DNA of 64,000 bases from Pontibacter sp. SGAir0037 (lineage in GTDB: Bacteria > Bacteroidota > Bacteroidia > Cytophagales > Hymenobacteraceae). The notes below the pieces were generated by a model. The model was given only the letters and a program-made list of their open reading frames with translations. It did no database searches and had not been told where the DNA came from. Location: contig NZ_CP028092.1 in NCBI RefSeq assembly GCF_005491705.1, positions 2,604,001 to 2,668,000 on the forward strand. Direction: 5' to 3'. The position numbers were made by a program, and so were the translations under genes. Below are positions 39,101-46,138 of the stretch, in pieces. The first letter of the stretch is position 1, and each line of letters begins with the position of its first letter.

Positions 39101-39490
39101 AGAGCCTTTTTTTGCTTTACGCGCACGCTGGAACCAAGGGTGCTGGTCAGAGGTGTGGTTAATAACAAGCTCTGTAATTACTTTAAGTCCGCGCTTATGC
39201 GCTTCTTTAATAAAGAGCTTAAAATCCTGCATGTTCCCGTAAGACGGGTTAATGCTGTAATAATCAGCAATATCATAACCATCGTCTTTTAACGGAGACG
39301 GGTAAAAAGGCAGAAGCCAGATAGCTGTTACCCCCAGGTCTTCGAGGTAATCGAGCTTTTGCATTAAGCCTTTAAAATCACCAATACCATCGCCGTTGCC
39401 ATCCATAAAAGCCTTTATGTGCAACTCATAGATAATGGCATCTTTGTACCAATGAATGTTGTCGTCTAACAGGATGTTGTCCTCTGCCAT
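36158..39490 (-). CDS. treS: Trehalose synthase-maltokinase fusion (TreS-Mak/Pep2)
   Basis: A 1110-residue fusion. Residues 1 to about 550 are the GH13 maltose alpha-D-glucosyltransferase that interconverts trehalose and maltose: YELHIKAFMDGNGDGIGDF, nucleophile Asp210 (VDGFRLDAVP), Glu252 (LLAEANMW) and FLRNHDELTLE. From about residue 590 a maltokinase domain follows (PPYIVNRRWFGGKA, catalytic HGDYHLGQ with Asp962, then FVIIDFEGEPARAFSERR), which phosphorylates maltose at C1 with ATP. The fusion hands maltose to the kinase and maltose-1-phosphate to GlgE, encoded just upstream. It overlaps glgB by 8 bases. No separate maltokinase gene is present. Confidence 0.96.
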   Translation of the reverse strand: MAEDNILLDDNIHWYKDAIIYELHIKAFMDGNGDGIGDFKGLMQKLDYLEDLGVTAIWLLPFYPSPLKDDGYDIADYYSINPSYGNMQDFKLFIKEAHKRGLKVITELVINHTSDQHPWFQRARKAKKGSRYRDFYVWSDDPNKYKDVRIIFTDSEPSNWTWDPVAGQYYWHRFFYHQPDLNYDNPEVQKEVFKILDYWFEMGVDGFRLDAVPYLFERDGTNGENLPETHEFLKKLRSHVDSKFQGRLLLAEANMWPEDSAAYFGNGDECHMNYHFPIMPRLFMSVKMEDRYPIIDIFDQTPDIPENCQWAMFLRNHDELTLEMVTDEERDYMYKVYTRDPMAKINLGIRHRLAPLLGNDRGKIELMNVLLFSMRGTPVVYYGDEIGMGDNYYLGDRDGVRTPMQWNDNRNAGFSTANPQKLYLPAIIDPEYRYESVNVETQQHNSTSLLWWMRRVINMRKRYQAFGRGTIKFLNPANSKVLAFIRSYKEENILVIANLSRFPEAVELDIPEFKGYVPVEVFSKNKFPVVKDDSYLFTIGAHGYYWFEMQPQEASANAGIDLQKSIAQLTSLSNPLPAKSLKTLESKVLPPYIVNRRWFGGKARTIQRMQIINSTPLQVGEKGAALLFVEVNYNEGLPELYQLTVAFAKGEQEQELISTYPASVIARVTLDGQDGILYDALYSEDYRQLLLQMMAKRRSLKSDDAELVGISDKSVNAKLKEVGQLNSRILGAEQSNTSVIYENQFFLKVYRKLDRAMNPDVEIVRMLTEGVGFKHVPRYLGSIEHQEQGKAPMVLVMLQEQVPNQGDAWVYVEDSLKRFFERLQTHTDHVEVAETLGTLSKPVAFSEAPETVQMQLGGASVERIELLGLRTAEMHLALGSIQDEKDFEPEDFSLHYQRSLYSSLTSLVRSNFDSLKKHLPKLPENVKAEAEEILKMRQEILERLKRVFSRKIDTQKIRTHGDYHLGQVLFTGKDFVIIDFEGEPARAFSERRLKRSPLRDVAGMIRSFHYAAYNALFQQDNFRKEDGSYLEQWAEQWYHYASGFFMHTYLNKTRGTGVIPASEEDFEILIDTFLLEKAIYELGYELNNRPDWVLIPIRGIKYIMRKYQNG

Positions 39491-39529
39491 ATTGTTTTTG
39501 AAGTTTATTCTTTAATCCTAAGGGTGCTT

Positions 39530-39650
39530 TTTGGAGTTCTGAGTTGAGAGTTAAAAATGATTAGCAGCCATCCCTCCCCAACCTTTCTACCTTTTTAATT
39601 TTTACCTCTCTAACTTTCTAACACTCTAACTCTCTAAATTTTCAACTAAA
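39530..39650. repeat. Intergenic inverted-repeat element 2 (short-period arms)
   Basis: Between glgE and treS lies GAGTTGAGAGTTAAAAAT on the left and, in opposite orientation on the right (39592-39645), a run of TCTAAC-type units (CTCTAACTTTCTAACACTCT) of period about 7-8. The right arm directly abuts the glgE stop codon. The layout equals elements at 15986-16119 and 57743-57882, though the repeat unit differs. Confidence 0.6.
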
Positions 39651-41621
39651 TTATCCCAGTCCTGCTGTAACTGTTTCAATTCTGAATACATGCACCGGCA
39701 TCTCCCAAGGGCGCAGTTCCACGTAATTCCATTCATCGGTCCAGGTATACTTATGTTCGGATAACAGGTCGTGCATCAGATACTGCTGGCCTTTGTTCAG
39801 CTTCAGTTCATCTAATGGCACACGTACCCAGCCCGACTGCGTATTATGCGGATCCATGTTGATAACCACCAGCATCCGGTTTTCAAAATTGCTGTCCCAC
39901 TTGCCGTAGCAGAGAATGTTTGGGTTATCGGCATCACCGAACGCCACATTCCAGGTTGTTTGCAAGGCTGGGTTTACTTTACGTATTCTGTTTATCTTGG
40001 TAATTACTTCCCGTATCTTCGTCAGCCTGCCCCAATCCCAATGATGGATTTCATACTTCTCAGAATTAATGTACTCTTCTTTACCAGGCATGGGTTCTGT
40101 TAAGCCAAACTCATACACGGGGCCGTACAGGCCATAGTTAGAAGATAAAGTAGCAGCCATCACCACACGGGCAATGTGCGCTGGTTCACCGCCATGCGTA
40201 AGGTGCGGCGGCAGAATATCAGGAGTATTAGGCCAGAAGTTCGGGCGGTAATATTCCCGCATATCGGTTTTGGTAAGCTCTGTCACATATTCCCGCATTT
40301 CTTCAGGTGTGGTGCGCCATGTAAAGTAGGTATAAGATTGCGTGAAACCAATTTTACCTAAGCGCTCCATCACACGTGGGCGGGTAAAGGCTTCGGCCAG
40401 AAAAATGATCTGTGGGTGCTGGCGGCGCACATCTTTAATTACCCATTCCCAGAAATGAAAGGATTTGGTGTGCGGGTTATCTACCCGGAAAATATGCACG
40501 CCCTGGTCTATCCAGTAGAGCAGAATGCTTCTTAATTCTTTCCAGAGATTCTGCCAGTCTTCTGTTTCAAAATTAACAGGCAATACATCCTGGTATTTTT
40601 TCGGAGGGTTCTCGGCATATTGCACAGTGCCATCCGGCCTCCATTTAAACCACTGCGGATGCTCTTTTACATACGGATGGTCCGGTGCGCACTGAATAGC
40701 AAAATCAAGGGCGATTTCAATGCCGTGATCGCGGGCAGACTGAACAAAATTGCGGAAGTCTTCCACAGTGCCCAGCTCCGGCAAAATACTTTTATGTCCG
40801 CCTTCGGCAGCTCCAATGGCCCAGGGAGAGCCTGGCTCGCCTGGTTGTGCCGTAACAGCATTATTTTTTCCTTTTCTGAATTCACGCCCGATTGGGTGAA
40901 TAGGCGGCAGGTAAATCGTATCAAAGCCCATTTCGGCAATGCGCGGCAGCAATCGTTCACAGTCCTGAAACGTGCCGTGGCGGCCGGCTTCCTGTGCGGC
41001 AGAACGTGGGAAAAATTCATACCAGGCACTAAACAAGGCTTTCTGGCGCTCAACATCTACTCCAAGTATTTTAGAATAGGTTGTTACATTTTTACGTTCG
41101 GCACTGGCATTGTATTGGTCGGTTACATCGGAGCCGGTAGCCAGCTCTACGGCATCGGCAAAAGAAGTGGCATGTTTGAGTTCTTCGGCCCACTTACGCA
41201 GTCGCTTCTGCTGGCCTGGTTTTGCTTCAGCAGCGGCCGCTTCTAAAAACTGCGCGCCGATCTGCAGCTCTACAGTGATATCCTGGTTGGCCTCAAATTT
41301 CTTTTTCAAGCCTTTTTGCCAGGTATAGAAATGATCGATCCAACCTTGCAAGGTATACTCATAAAGGCCCATGGCATCCGGAATAAAGGTTCCCTGCCAG
41401 CGGTCGTTCCCCAGGAACTCCATCGGCACCTCTTCCCATTTCTTCTTTTTAGAATGACGGTACAGTAAAACAGCTTTTACCTCATCGTGCCCGTCCGTAA
41501 AAATATCGGCGGATACTGTTAACTCCTCCCCTACTACGCGCTTTACTGGATACTGCCCACAGTTTAGCTCGGGCTTTACATTTTCGATGATAACTCGTTT
41601 GGTTCCTTCCAGTGCTTCCAT
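39651..41621 (-). CDS. glgE: Alpha-1,4-glucan:maltose-1-phosphate maltosyltransferase
   Basis: A 656-residue GH13_3 enzyme that adds maltose from maltose-1-phosphate to the non-reducing end of alpha-1,4-glucan. An N-terminal beta-sandwich domain (about 1-110) and helical segment precede the barrel: TIYLPPIHPIGREFRKGKNN, nucleophile Asp381 (IFRVDNPHT) and Glu410 (FLAEAFTRP). The 29-residue spacing equals that of Asp394/Glu423 in Streptomyces GlgE. EFLGNDRW and QCAPDHPYV are family hallmarks. First gene of the minus-strand glgE-treS-glgB unit, diverging from treZ over 256 bases. With TreS-Mak and GlgB it forms a complete GlgE pathway. Confidence 0.96.
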   Translation of the reverse strand: MEALEGTKRVIIENVKPELNCGQYPVKRVVGEELTVSADIFTDGHDEVKAVLLYRHSKKKKWEEVPMEFLGNDRWQGTFIPDAMGLYEYTLQGWIDHFYTWQKGLKKKFEANQDITVELQIGAQFLEAAAAEAKPGQQKRLRKWAEELKHATSFADAVELATGSDVTDQYNASAERKNVTTYSKILGVDVERQKALFSAWYEFFPRSAAQEAGRHGTFQDCERLLPRIAEMGFDTIYLPPIHPIGREFRKGKNNAVTAQPGEPGSPWAIGAAEGGHKSILPELGTVEDFRNFVQSARDHGIEIALDFAIQCAPDHPYVKEHPQWFKWRPDGTVQYAENPPKKYQDVLPVNFETEDWQNLWKELRSILLYWIDQGVHIFRVDNPHTKSFHFWEWVIKDVRRQHPQIIFLAEAFTRPRVMERLGKIGFTQSYTYFTWRTTPEEMREYVTELTKTDMREYYRPNFWPNTPDILPPHLTHGGEPAHIARVVMAATLSSNYGLYGPVYEFGLTEPMPGKEEYINSEKYEIHHWDWGRLTKIREVITKINRIRKVNPALQTTWNVAFGDADNPNILCYGKWDSNFENRMLVVINMDPHNTQSGWVRVPLDELKLNKGQQYLMHDLLSEHKYTWTDEWNYVELRPWEMPVHVFRIETVTAGLG

Positions 41622-41877
41622 GTATGATTAAGAAATTGCTCTCGTAAATATACTACCTACTGCATGAAGCTTAAATATGTTTCGAACTATATATTAAATT
41701 TTTAATAAATTAACTTCATTATTGCGTCTTCAATATTACTATAAGTTATGTATAAAATACTCTAATTAAATTAATAAAGTACAGGTTAATACTTGTTCTT
41801 TGCGTGTTAACTAAAATCTTAAAACCTAAACCTCTAGAAGTCAGTTTAAATCTGCTGTGTTTATAAACGTTGAAAAA

Positions 41878-43707
41878 ATGGGAATAACTAGAGAAATAGG
41901 TGCAAAATATACGAAAGAAAAAGGCACTACTTTTACTGTCTGGGCTCCGGAAGCAGAGAAAGTAAGCATTGTCATAGAAGGAAAAGGCAATGATATTCCG
42001 TTACAGCGTGAAGCATTTGGTTACTGGACAGGGCTTGTAGAAGATGCCAGACCAGGAACTCGTTATTTATATAAACTTAACGAAGACACAGAGCGGCCTG
42101 ATCCTGCTTCCTGCTATCAGCCTGATACCGTACATACCGCTTCGGAAGTGGTAGACCATGAAGCATTTTCCTGGACCGACCAGAACTGGAAAGGACTACC
42201 GCTGGAGCAGATGATTATCTATGAGCTGCATGTAGGCACCTTTTCAGAAGAAGGAACTTTTGAAGGTATTATCAATAAACTTCCTGAACTGAAGGATCTC
42301 GGCATTACAGCCATCGAAATTATGCCGATTGCCCAGTTTCCGGGCAGCCGAAACTGGGGCTACGATGGCGTGTATCCTTCAGCCGTGCAGAATTCTTATG
42401 GCGGACCAGATGGTTTAAAACGCCTGGTAGATGCCTGCCACCAGGCAGGCATTGCGGTTGTACTTGATGTTGTGTACAACCATATGGGGCCGGAAGGCAA
42501 CTACCTGCGCGATTTTGGGCCATACTTTACCGAAAAATATAATACACCCTGGGGAGCTGCTCTCAATTTTGACGATGCACATTCCGACCACGTTCGAAAC
42601 TTCTTTTTACAGAACGCGATCATGTGGCTGCGCGACTACCACATTGATGCTTTGCGTTTAGATGCGGTGCATGCTATACTGGATACCGGGGCAAAACACT
42701 TTCTGAAAGAACTACAGGAGCATGTGACTGACATAGAAGAACAGACAGGAAAAGCACGCGCCCTGATTGCTGAAAGCGACATGAATGACGTGCGCCTGCT
42801 GACCCCGGCTGAAAAAGGTGGTTTCGGATTAGCCGCACAATGGATGGACGATTATCACCATGCCGTGCATACGCTGCTGACAGGCGAAGTAGAAGGCTAC
42901 TACATGGATTATGGAAAGCCGGAACTGCTGGTTAAGTCGCTGAAACATGCCTTTATTTATAACGGCACTTACTCGGAGTTCCGCAAAAGAACCCTGGGAA
43001 ACGATGCAACAGACCTGCCTGCCAAACAATTCGTGATCTGTGCACAGAACCACGACCAGGTTGGTAACCGCATGCTGGGAGAACGCATCACTCAGTTAGT
43101 TTCTTTTGATAAACTTAAACTGGCTGCCGGTTTAATCCTGCTTGCCCCGTTTACGCCCATGTTGTTTATGGGCGAAGAGTATGGCGAGGAAAATCCGTTC
43201 CTGTTCTTTGTAAGCCATACAGACAAAGACCTGGTAGAAGCAGTACAGAAAGGGCGTAAAGAAGAGTTCTCGGCATTTGCCTGGGAAGGCGAAGTACCAG
43301 ATCCCCAATCGGAAGATACTTTTCGGAAGTCGAAGCTGCAGCACAGCTACAAGCATAACGAAAAGCAGAACCAGTTACGGGAGTTCTATAAAAAGCTTAT
43401 ACAACTGAGAAAAACCTCACCAGCTCTGCAAAAGCTAAGCAAGCAAAACCTGGAAGCCTATTTTAACGAAGACGAAACTGTATTACACCTAATTCATTTT
43501 GGTGGTTCACCTGCCATCTACAGCTTGTTCAACTTCAGCGATCAGGTACAGGAAATAGACCTGGATCAGTCGCAGGGAAAAAACTGGGAGGTTGTGCTGC
43601 ACTCTGCCGCACAGGAATGGGGCGGTACAGGTGCTGAAACCGATCTGAGTCAGGGCAAAACCATAAAACTACAACCCGAATCACTCCTTATACTACAAAG
43701 TAACTAA
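41878..43707 (+). CDS. treZ: Malto-oligosyltrehalose trehalohydrolase
   Basis: A 609-residue GH13 enzyme that releases trehalose from maltooligosyl trehalose made by TreY. I prefer the ATG at 41878 (MGITREIGAKY); an upstream GTG at 41857 would add seven residues. An N-terminal CBM48-like domain (TTFTVWAPEAEKVSI) leads to the barrel: IIYELHVGTFSEEGTF, the nucleophile Asp262 (LRLDAVHA), Glu299 (LIAESDMND) and QNHDQVGNR. The GH13_10 pattern and the neighbouring treY fix the assignment. It is the first gene of a four-gene unit (treZ, GH57, treY, malQ) with overlaps or tiny gaps. Its TAA overlaps the next ATG by one base. Confidence 0.95.
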   Translation: MGITREIGAKYTKEKGTTFTVWAPEAEKVSIVIEGKGNDIPLQREAFGYWTGLVEDARPGTRYLYKLNEDTERPDPASCYQPDTVHTASEVVDHEAFSWTDQNWKGLPLEQMIIYELHVGTFSEEGTFEGIINKLPELKDLGITAIEIMPIAQFPGSRNWGYDGVYPSAVQNSYGGPDGLKRLVDACHQAGIAVVLDVVYNHMGPEGNYLRDFGPYFTEKYNTPWGAALNFDDAHSDHVRNFFLQNAIMWLRDYHIDALRLDAVHAILDTGAKHFLKELQEHVTDIEEQTGKARALIAESDMNDVRLLTPAEKGGFGLAAQWMDDYHHAVHTLLTGEVEGYYMDYGKPELLVKSLKHAFIYNGTYSEFRKRTLGNDATDLPAKQFVICAQNHDQVGNRMLGERITQLVSFDKLKLAAGLILLAPFTPMLFMGEEYGEENPFLFFVSHTDKDLVEAVQKGRKEEFSAFAWEGEVPDPQSEDTFRKSKLQHSYKHNEKQNQLREFYKKLIQLRKTSPALQKLSKQNLEAYFNEDETVLHLIHFGGSPAIYSLFNFSDQVQEIDLDQSQGKNWEVVLHSAAQEWGGTGAETDLSQGKTIKLQPESLLILQSN

Positions 43708-46130
43708 TGAACAAATACATCTGTGTCCACGGCCACTTTTACCAGCCACCAAGAGAGAACCCTTGGCTAAACGAAGTAGAAATTCAGGAATCTGCCGCAC
43801 CCTTTCACGATTGGAACGAACGAATTACAGACGAGTGCTATGCCCGTAACTCCGCATCCCGCATTCTGGATGCCGAAGACGCCATTGTGGACATTGTAAA
43901 TAATTACTCCCGTATCAGCTTTAACTTTGGCCCCACCCTGCTGGAGTGGATGGAGAAGAAAGCCCCTGAAACTTACCAGGCGATACTTGAAGCGGACAAG
44001 GAAAGTCAGAAGCTTTTCTCAGGTCACGGTTCAGCTATAGCACAGGTATACAACCACCTGATTATGCCGCTGGCCAACCTCCGCGACAAGCATACGCAGG
44101 TGATCTGGGGAATTTACGACTTTAAAAAAAGGTTTGGCCGCGATCCGGAAGGCATGTGGCTGGGCGAAACAGCCGCCGACACAGAAACGCTGGAAGTATT
44201 GGCTGAGCATGGGATCAAGTTTACAATTTTATCACCTTATCAGGCTAACCGTTACCGGAAAATTGGTGAAAAGGAATGGCACGACGCTGTTGGGGCAAAT
44301 ATTGACCCCCGCAGGCCATACCTGTGTAACCTGCCTTCCGGCAAAACAATAGTGCTGTTTTTTTATGATGGCCCGGTGTCGCAGGGAATCGCTTTTGAAG
44401 GCTTGCTGAATAACGGCGAACGCCTGAAGAGCCGCCTGCTCAGCACCTTCGATAATAACGACGCGCCACAGCTGATGCACATTGCCACCGATGGCGAAAC
44501 CTATGGGCACCATCACCGCTTTGGCGAAATGGCACTCTCGTTTGCGCTTGATCGCATCGAAAAAGAAGAGCAGGCAAAACTTACCGTGTATGGCGAGTAT
44601 ATTGAGAAGTTTCCGCCAACGTACGAAGCGTACATTACCGAAAACACCTCGTGGAGCTGTGCACATGGCGTGGAGCGCTGGCGCAGCGATTGTGGCTGTA
44701 ATACCGGCGGAAACAGCGGATGGAACCAGGCCTGGCGTGGTCCTTTGCGCGCATCCTTCGATTGGGTACGCGATGAACTGGAAGGGTTGTATGAAGAAGA
44801 AATGACGAAGCTGGGTGCTAAGCCCTGGGAAGCCCGGAATACGTACATCCAGGTGATTATGGATCGTTCGAAAGCAAATGTAGAATCCTTTATAAAATCA
44901 CAGACAAACAGGGCACTTACGGCTGAAGAAAAATCTACTTTTCTGAGACTGCTGGAAATGCAGTACCATACCCTGCTGATGTATACCAGCTGCGGTTGGT
45001 TTTTTGATGAAGTGACAGGCATAGAAACGGTACAGGATATCTTTTATGCAGCCAGAGCGCTACAACTGGCACATGATATCAGTGGTGGCAAAGACTATGA
45101 GACAAAATTCCTGGCCTTACTGGAAAAAGCCAGGAGCAACAGACCGGAACAAGGCACTGCCGCTGATACGTATGTAAAGGTGATCAAGCCTACTGTCATA
45201 GACATGCTACGGGTGGGCGCACATTATGCCGTTGCCTCGCTGTTTGCCAAAGATCCGGAACACCTGAACCTCTACAGCTTTAAGGCAGCTTCAGATAAAT
45301 ACGAGCTACTGGAGGCAGGCCGGCAAAAACTGGCAATCGGGCGCGCAAAGATTCGCTCCATCATTACCTGGGAACAGGTAGAAATCACTTTCGGTATCCT
45401 GCACCTCGGCGACCACCAGCTGTTCGGTGGCGTACGCGAATTCATCAGCAAGGAAGCTTTTGAGAAGCTGCACCTGGAACTGGCCACCTCTTTTAACAGG
45501 GGCAGTATAAATGAAGTTATCATGCTGCTTGATAAGTACTTCGAGTCGCACAATTACTCTTTCTGGCACTTGTTTAAAGACGACCAGAAAAAGATTCTAA
45601 GCAAGGTTTTAAGACATACCTTAAACGGCATCGAAAACGACTTGCAGCATGTGTACGACAACAACTACCCGCTCATGCTGGCCATGTCGTCGCTTAACCT
45701 GCCACTACCACGGCCCTTGTACCTCACGCTGGAATATGTCGTAAACACTAAACTTAAGCGGGAGCTGACAGCACAGGAAGTGGATATAAACGAAATAAAG
45801 AAACTGTTTCGTGAAGCTGCCAGGATGAACATTGTGCTGAACTTGGAAGTGATGGAATACGAGGCAGCGCAGCTGGTTGCACGGCTTGCCACACAACTGG
45901 AAGAGAAAATAGATAACATCTATAAAATGCACCTGCTCGTGAACCTGCTTAACACACTAAAAGATTCTCCGTTAAAGCCAGATTACTGGCACGCACAGAA
46001 TACTGTGTTCCGCCTGAAAAACACCGTTTATCAGCACTTCAGAAACCTGAGCAAAAAGAACGATGAAGTAGCGGTATACTGGTGTGAGAAATTCGATGAA
46101 TTATTTGATAAACTTAATTTTAAAGCTTAG
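43707..46130 (+). CDS. GH57-family glycosidase with DUF3536, function unassigned
   Basis: An 807-residue cytoplasmic protein. The first 330 residues are a GH57 (beta/alpha)7 barrel: motif 1 HGHFYQPPRENPW, motif 2 NFGPTLLEW, the nucleophile Glu154 in EGMWLGETAAD and the acid Asp262 in IATDGETYGHHH. The remainder matches the DUF3536 type: WSCAHGVERWRSDCGCNTGG, then a long helical part ending near AVYWCEKFDELFDKL. GH57 includes branching, debranching (amylopullulanase) and 4-alpha-glucanotransferase activities; which one this has is unknown. Its position between treZ and treY, where a treX-type debranching gene often sits in other bacteria, suggests it acts on branches or ends of the same glucan. 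It overlaps treZ by one base and precedes treY by eight. Confidence 0.9.
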   Translation: MNKYICVHGHFYQPPRENPWLNEVEIQESAAPFHDWNERITDECYARNSASRILDAEDAIVDIVNNYSRISFNFGPTLLEWMEKKAPETYQAILEADKESQKLFSGHGSAIAQVYNHLIMPLANLRDKHTQVIWGIYDFKKRFGRDPEGMWLGETAADTETLEVLAEHGIKFTILSPYQANRYRKIGEKEWHDAVGANIDPRRPYLCNLPSGKTIVLFFYDGPVSQGIAFEGLLNNGERLKSRLLSTFDNNDAPQLMHIATDGETYGHHHRFGEMALSFALDRIEKEEQAKLTVYGEYIEKFPPTYEAYITENTSWSCAHGVERWRSDCGCNTGGNSGWNQAWRGPLRASFDWVRDELEGLYEEEMTKLGAKPWEARNTYIQVIMDRSKANVESFIKSQTNRALTAEEKSTFLRLLEMQYHTLLMYTSCGWFFDEVTGIETVQDIFYAARALQLAHDISGGKDYETKFLALLEKARSNRPEQGTAADTYVKVIKPTVIDMLRVGAHYAVASLFAKDPEHLNLYSFKAASDKYELLEAGRQKLAIGRAKIRSIITWEQVEITFGILHLGDHQLFGGVREFISKEAFEKLHLELATSFNRGSINEVIMLLDKYFESHNYSFWHLFKDDQKKILSKVLRHTLNGIENDLQHVYDNNYPLMLAMSSLNLPLPRPLYLTLEYVVNTKLKRELTAQEVDINEIKKLFREAARMNIVLNLEVMEYEAAQLVARLATQLEEKIDNIYKMHLLVNLLNTLKDSPLKPDYWHAQNTVFRLKNTVYQHFRNLSKKNDEVAVYWCEKFDELFDKLNFKA

Positions 46131-46138
46131 AACGCTAT

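Noticed and set aside
40620..41246. 208-codon plus-strand ORF antisense to glgE
   Set aside because: Shadow frame; glgE is intact on the other strand and the product shows no recognisable domain.
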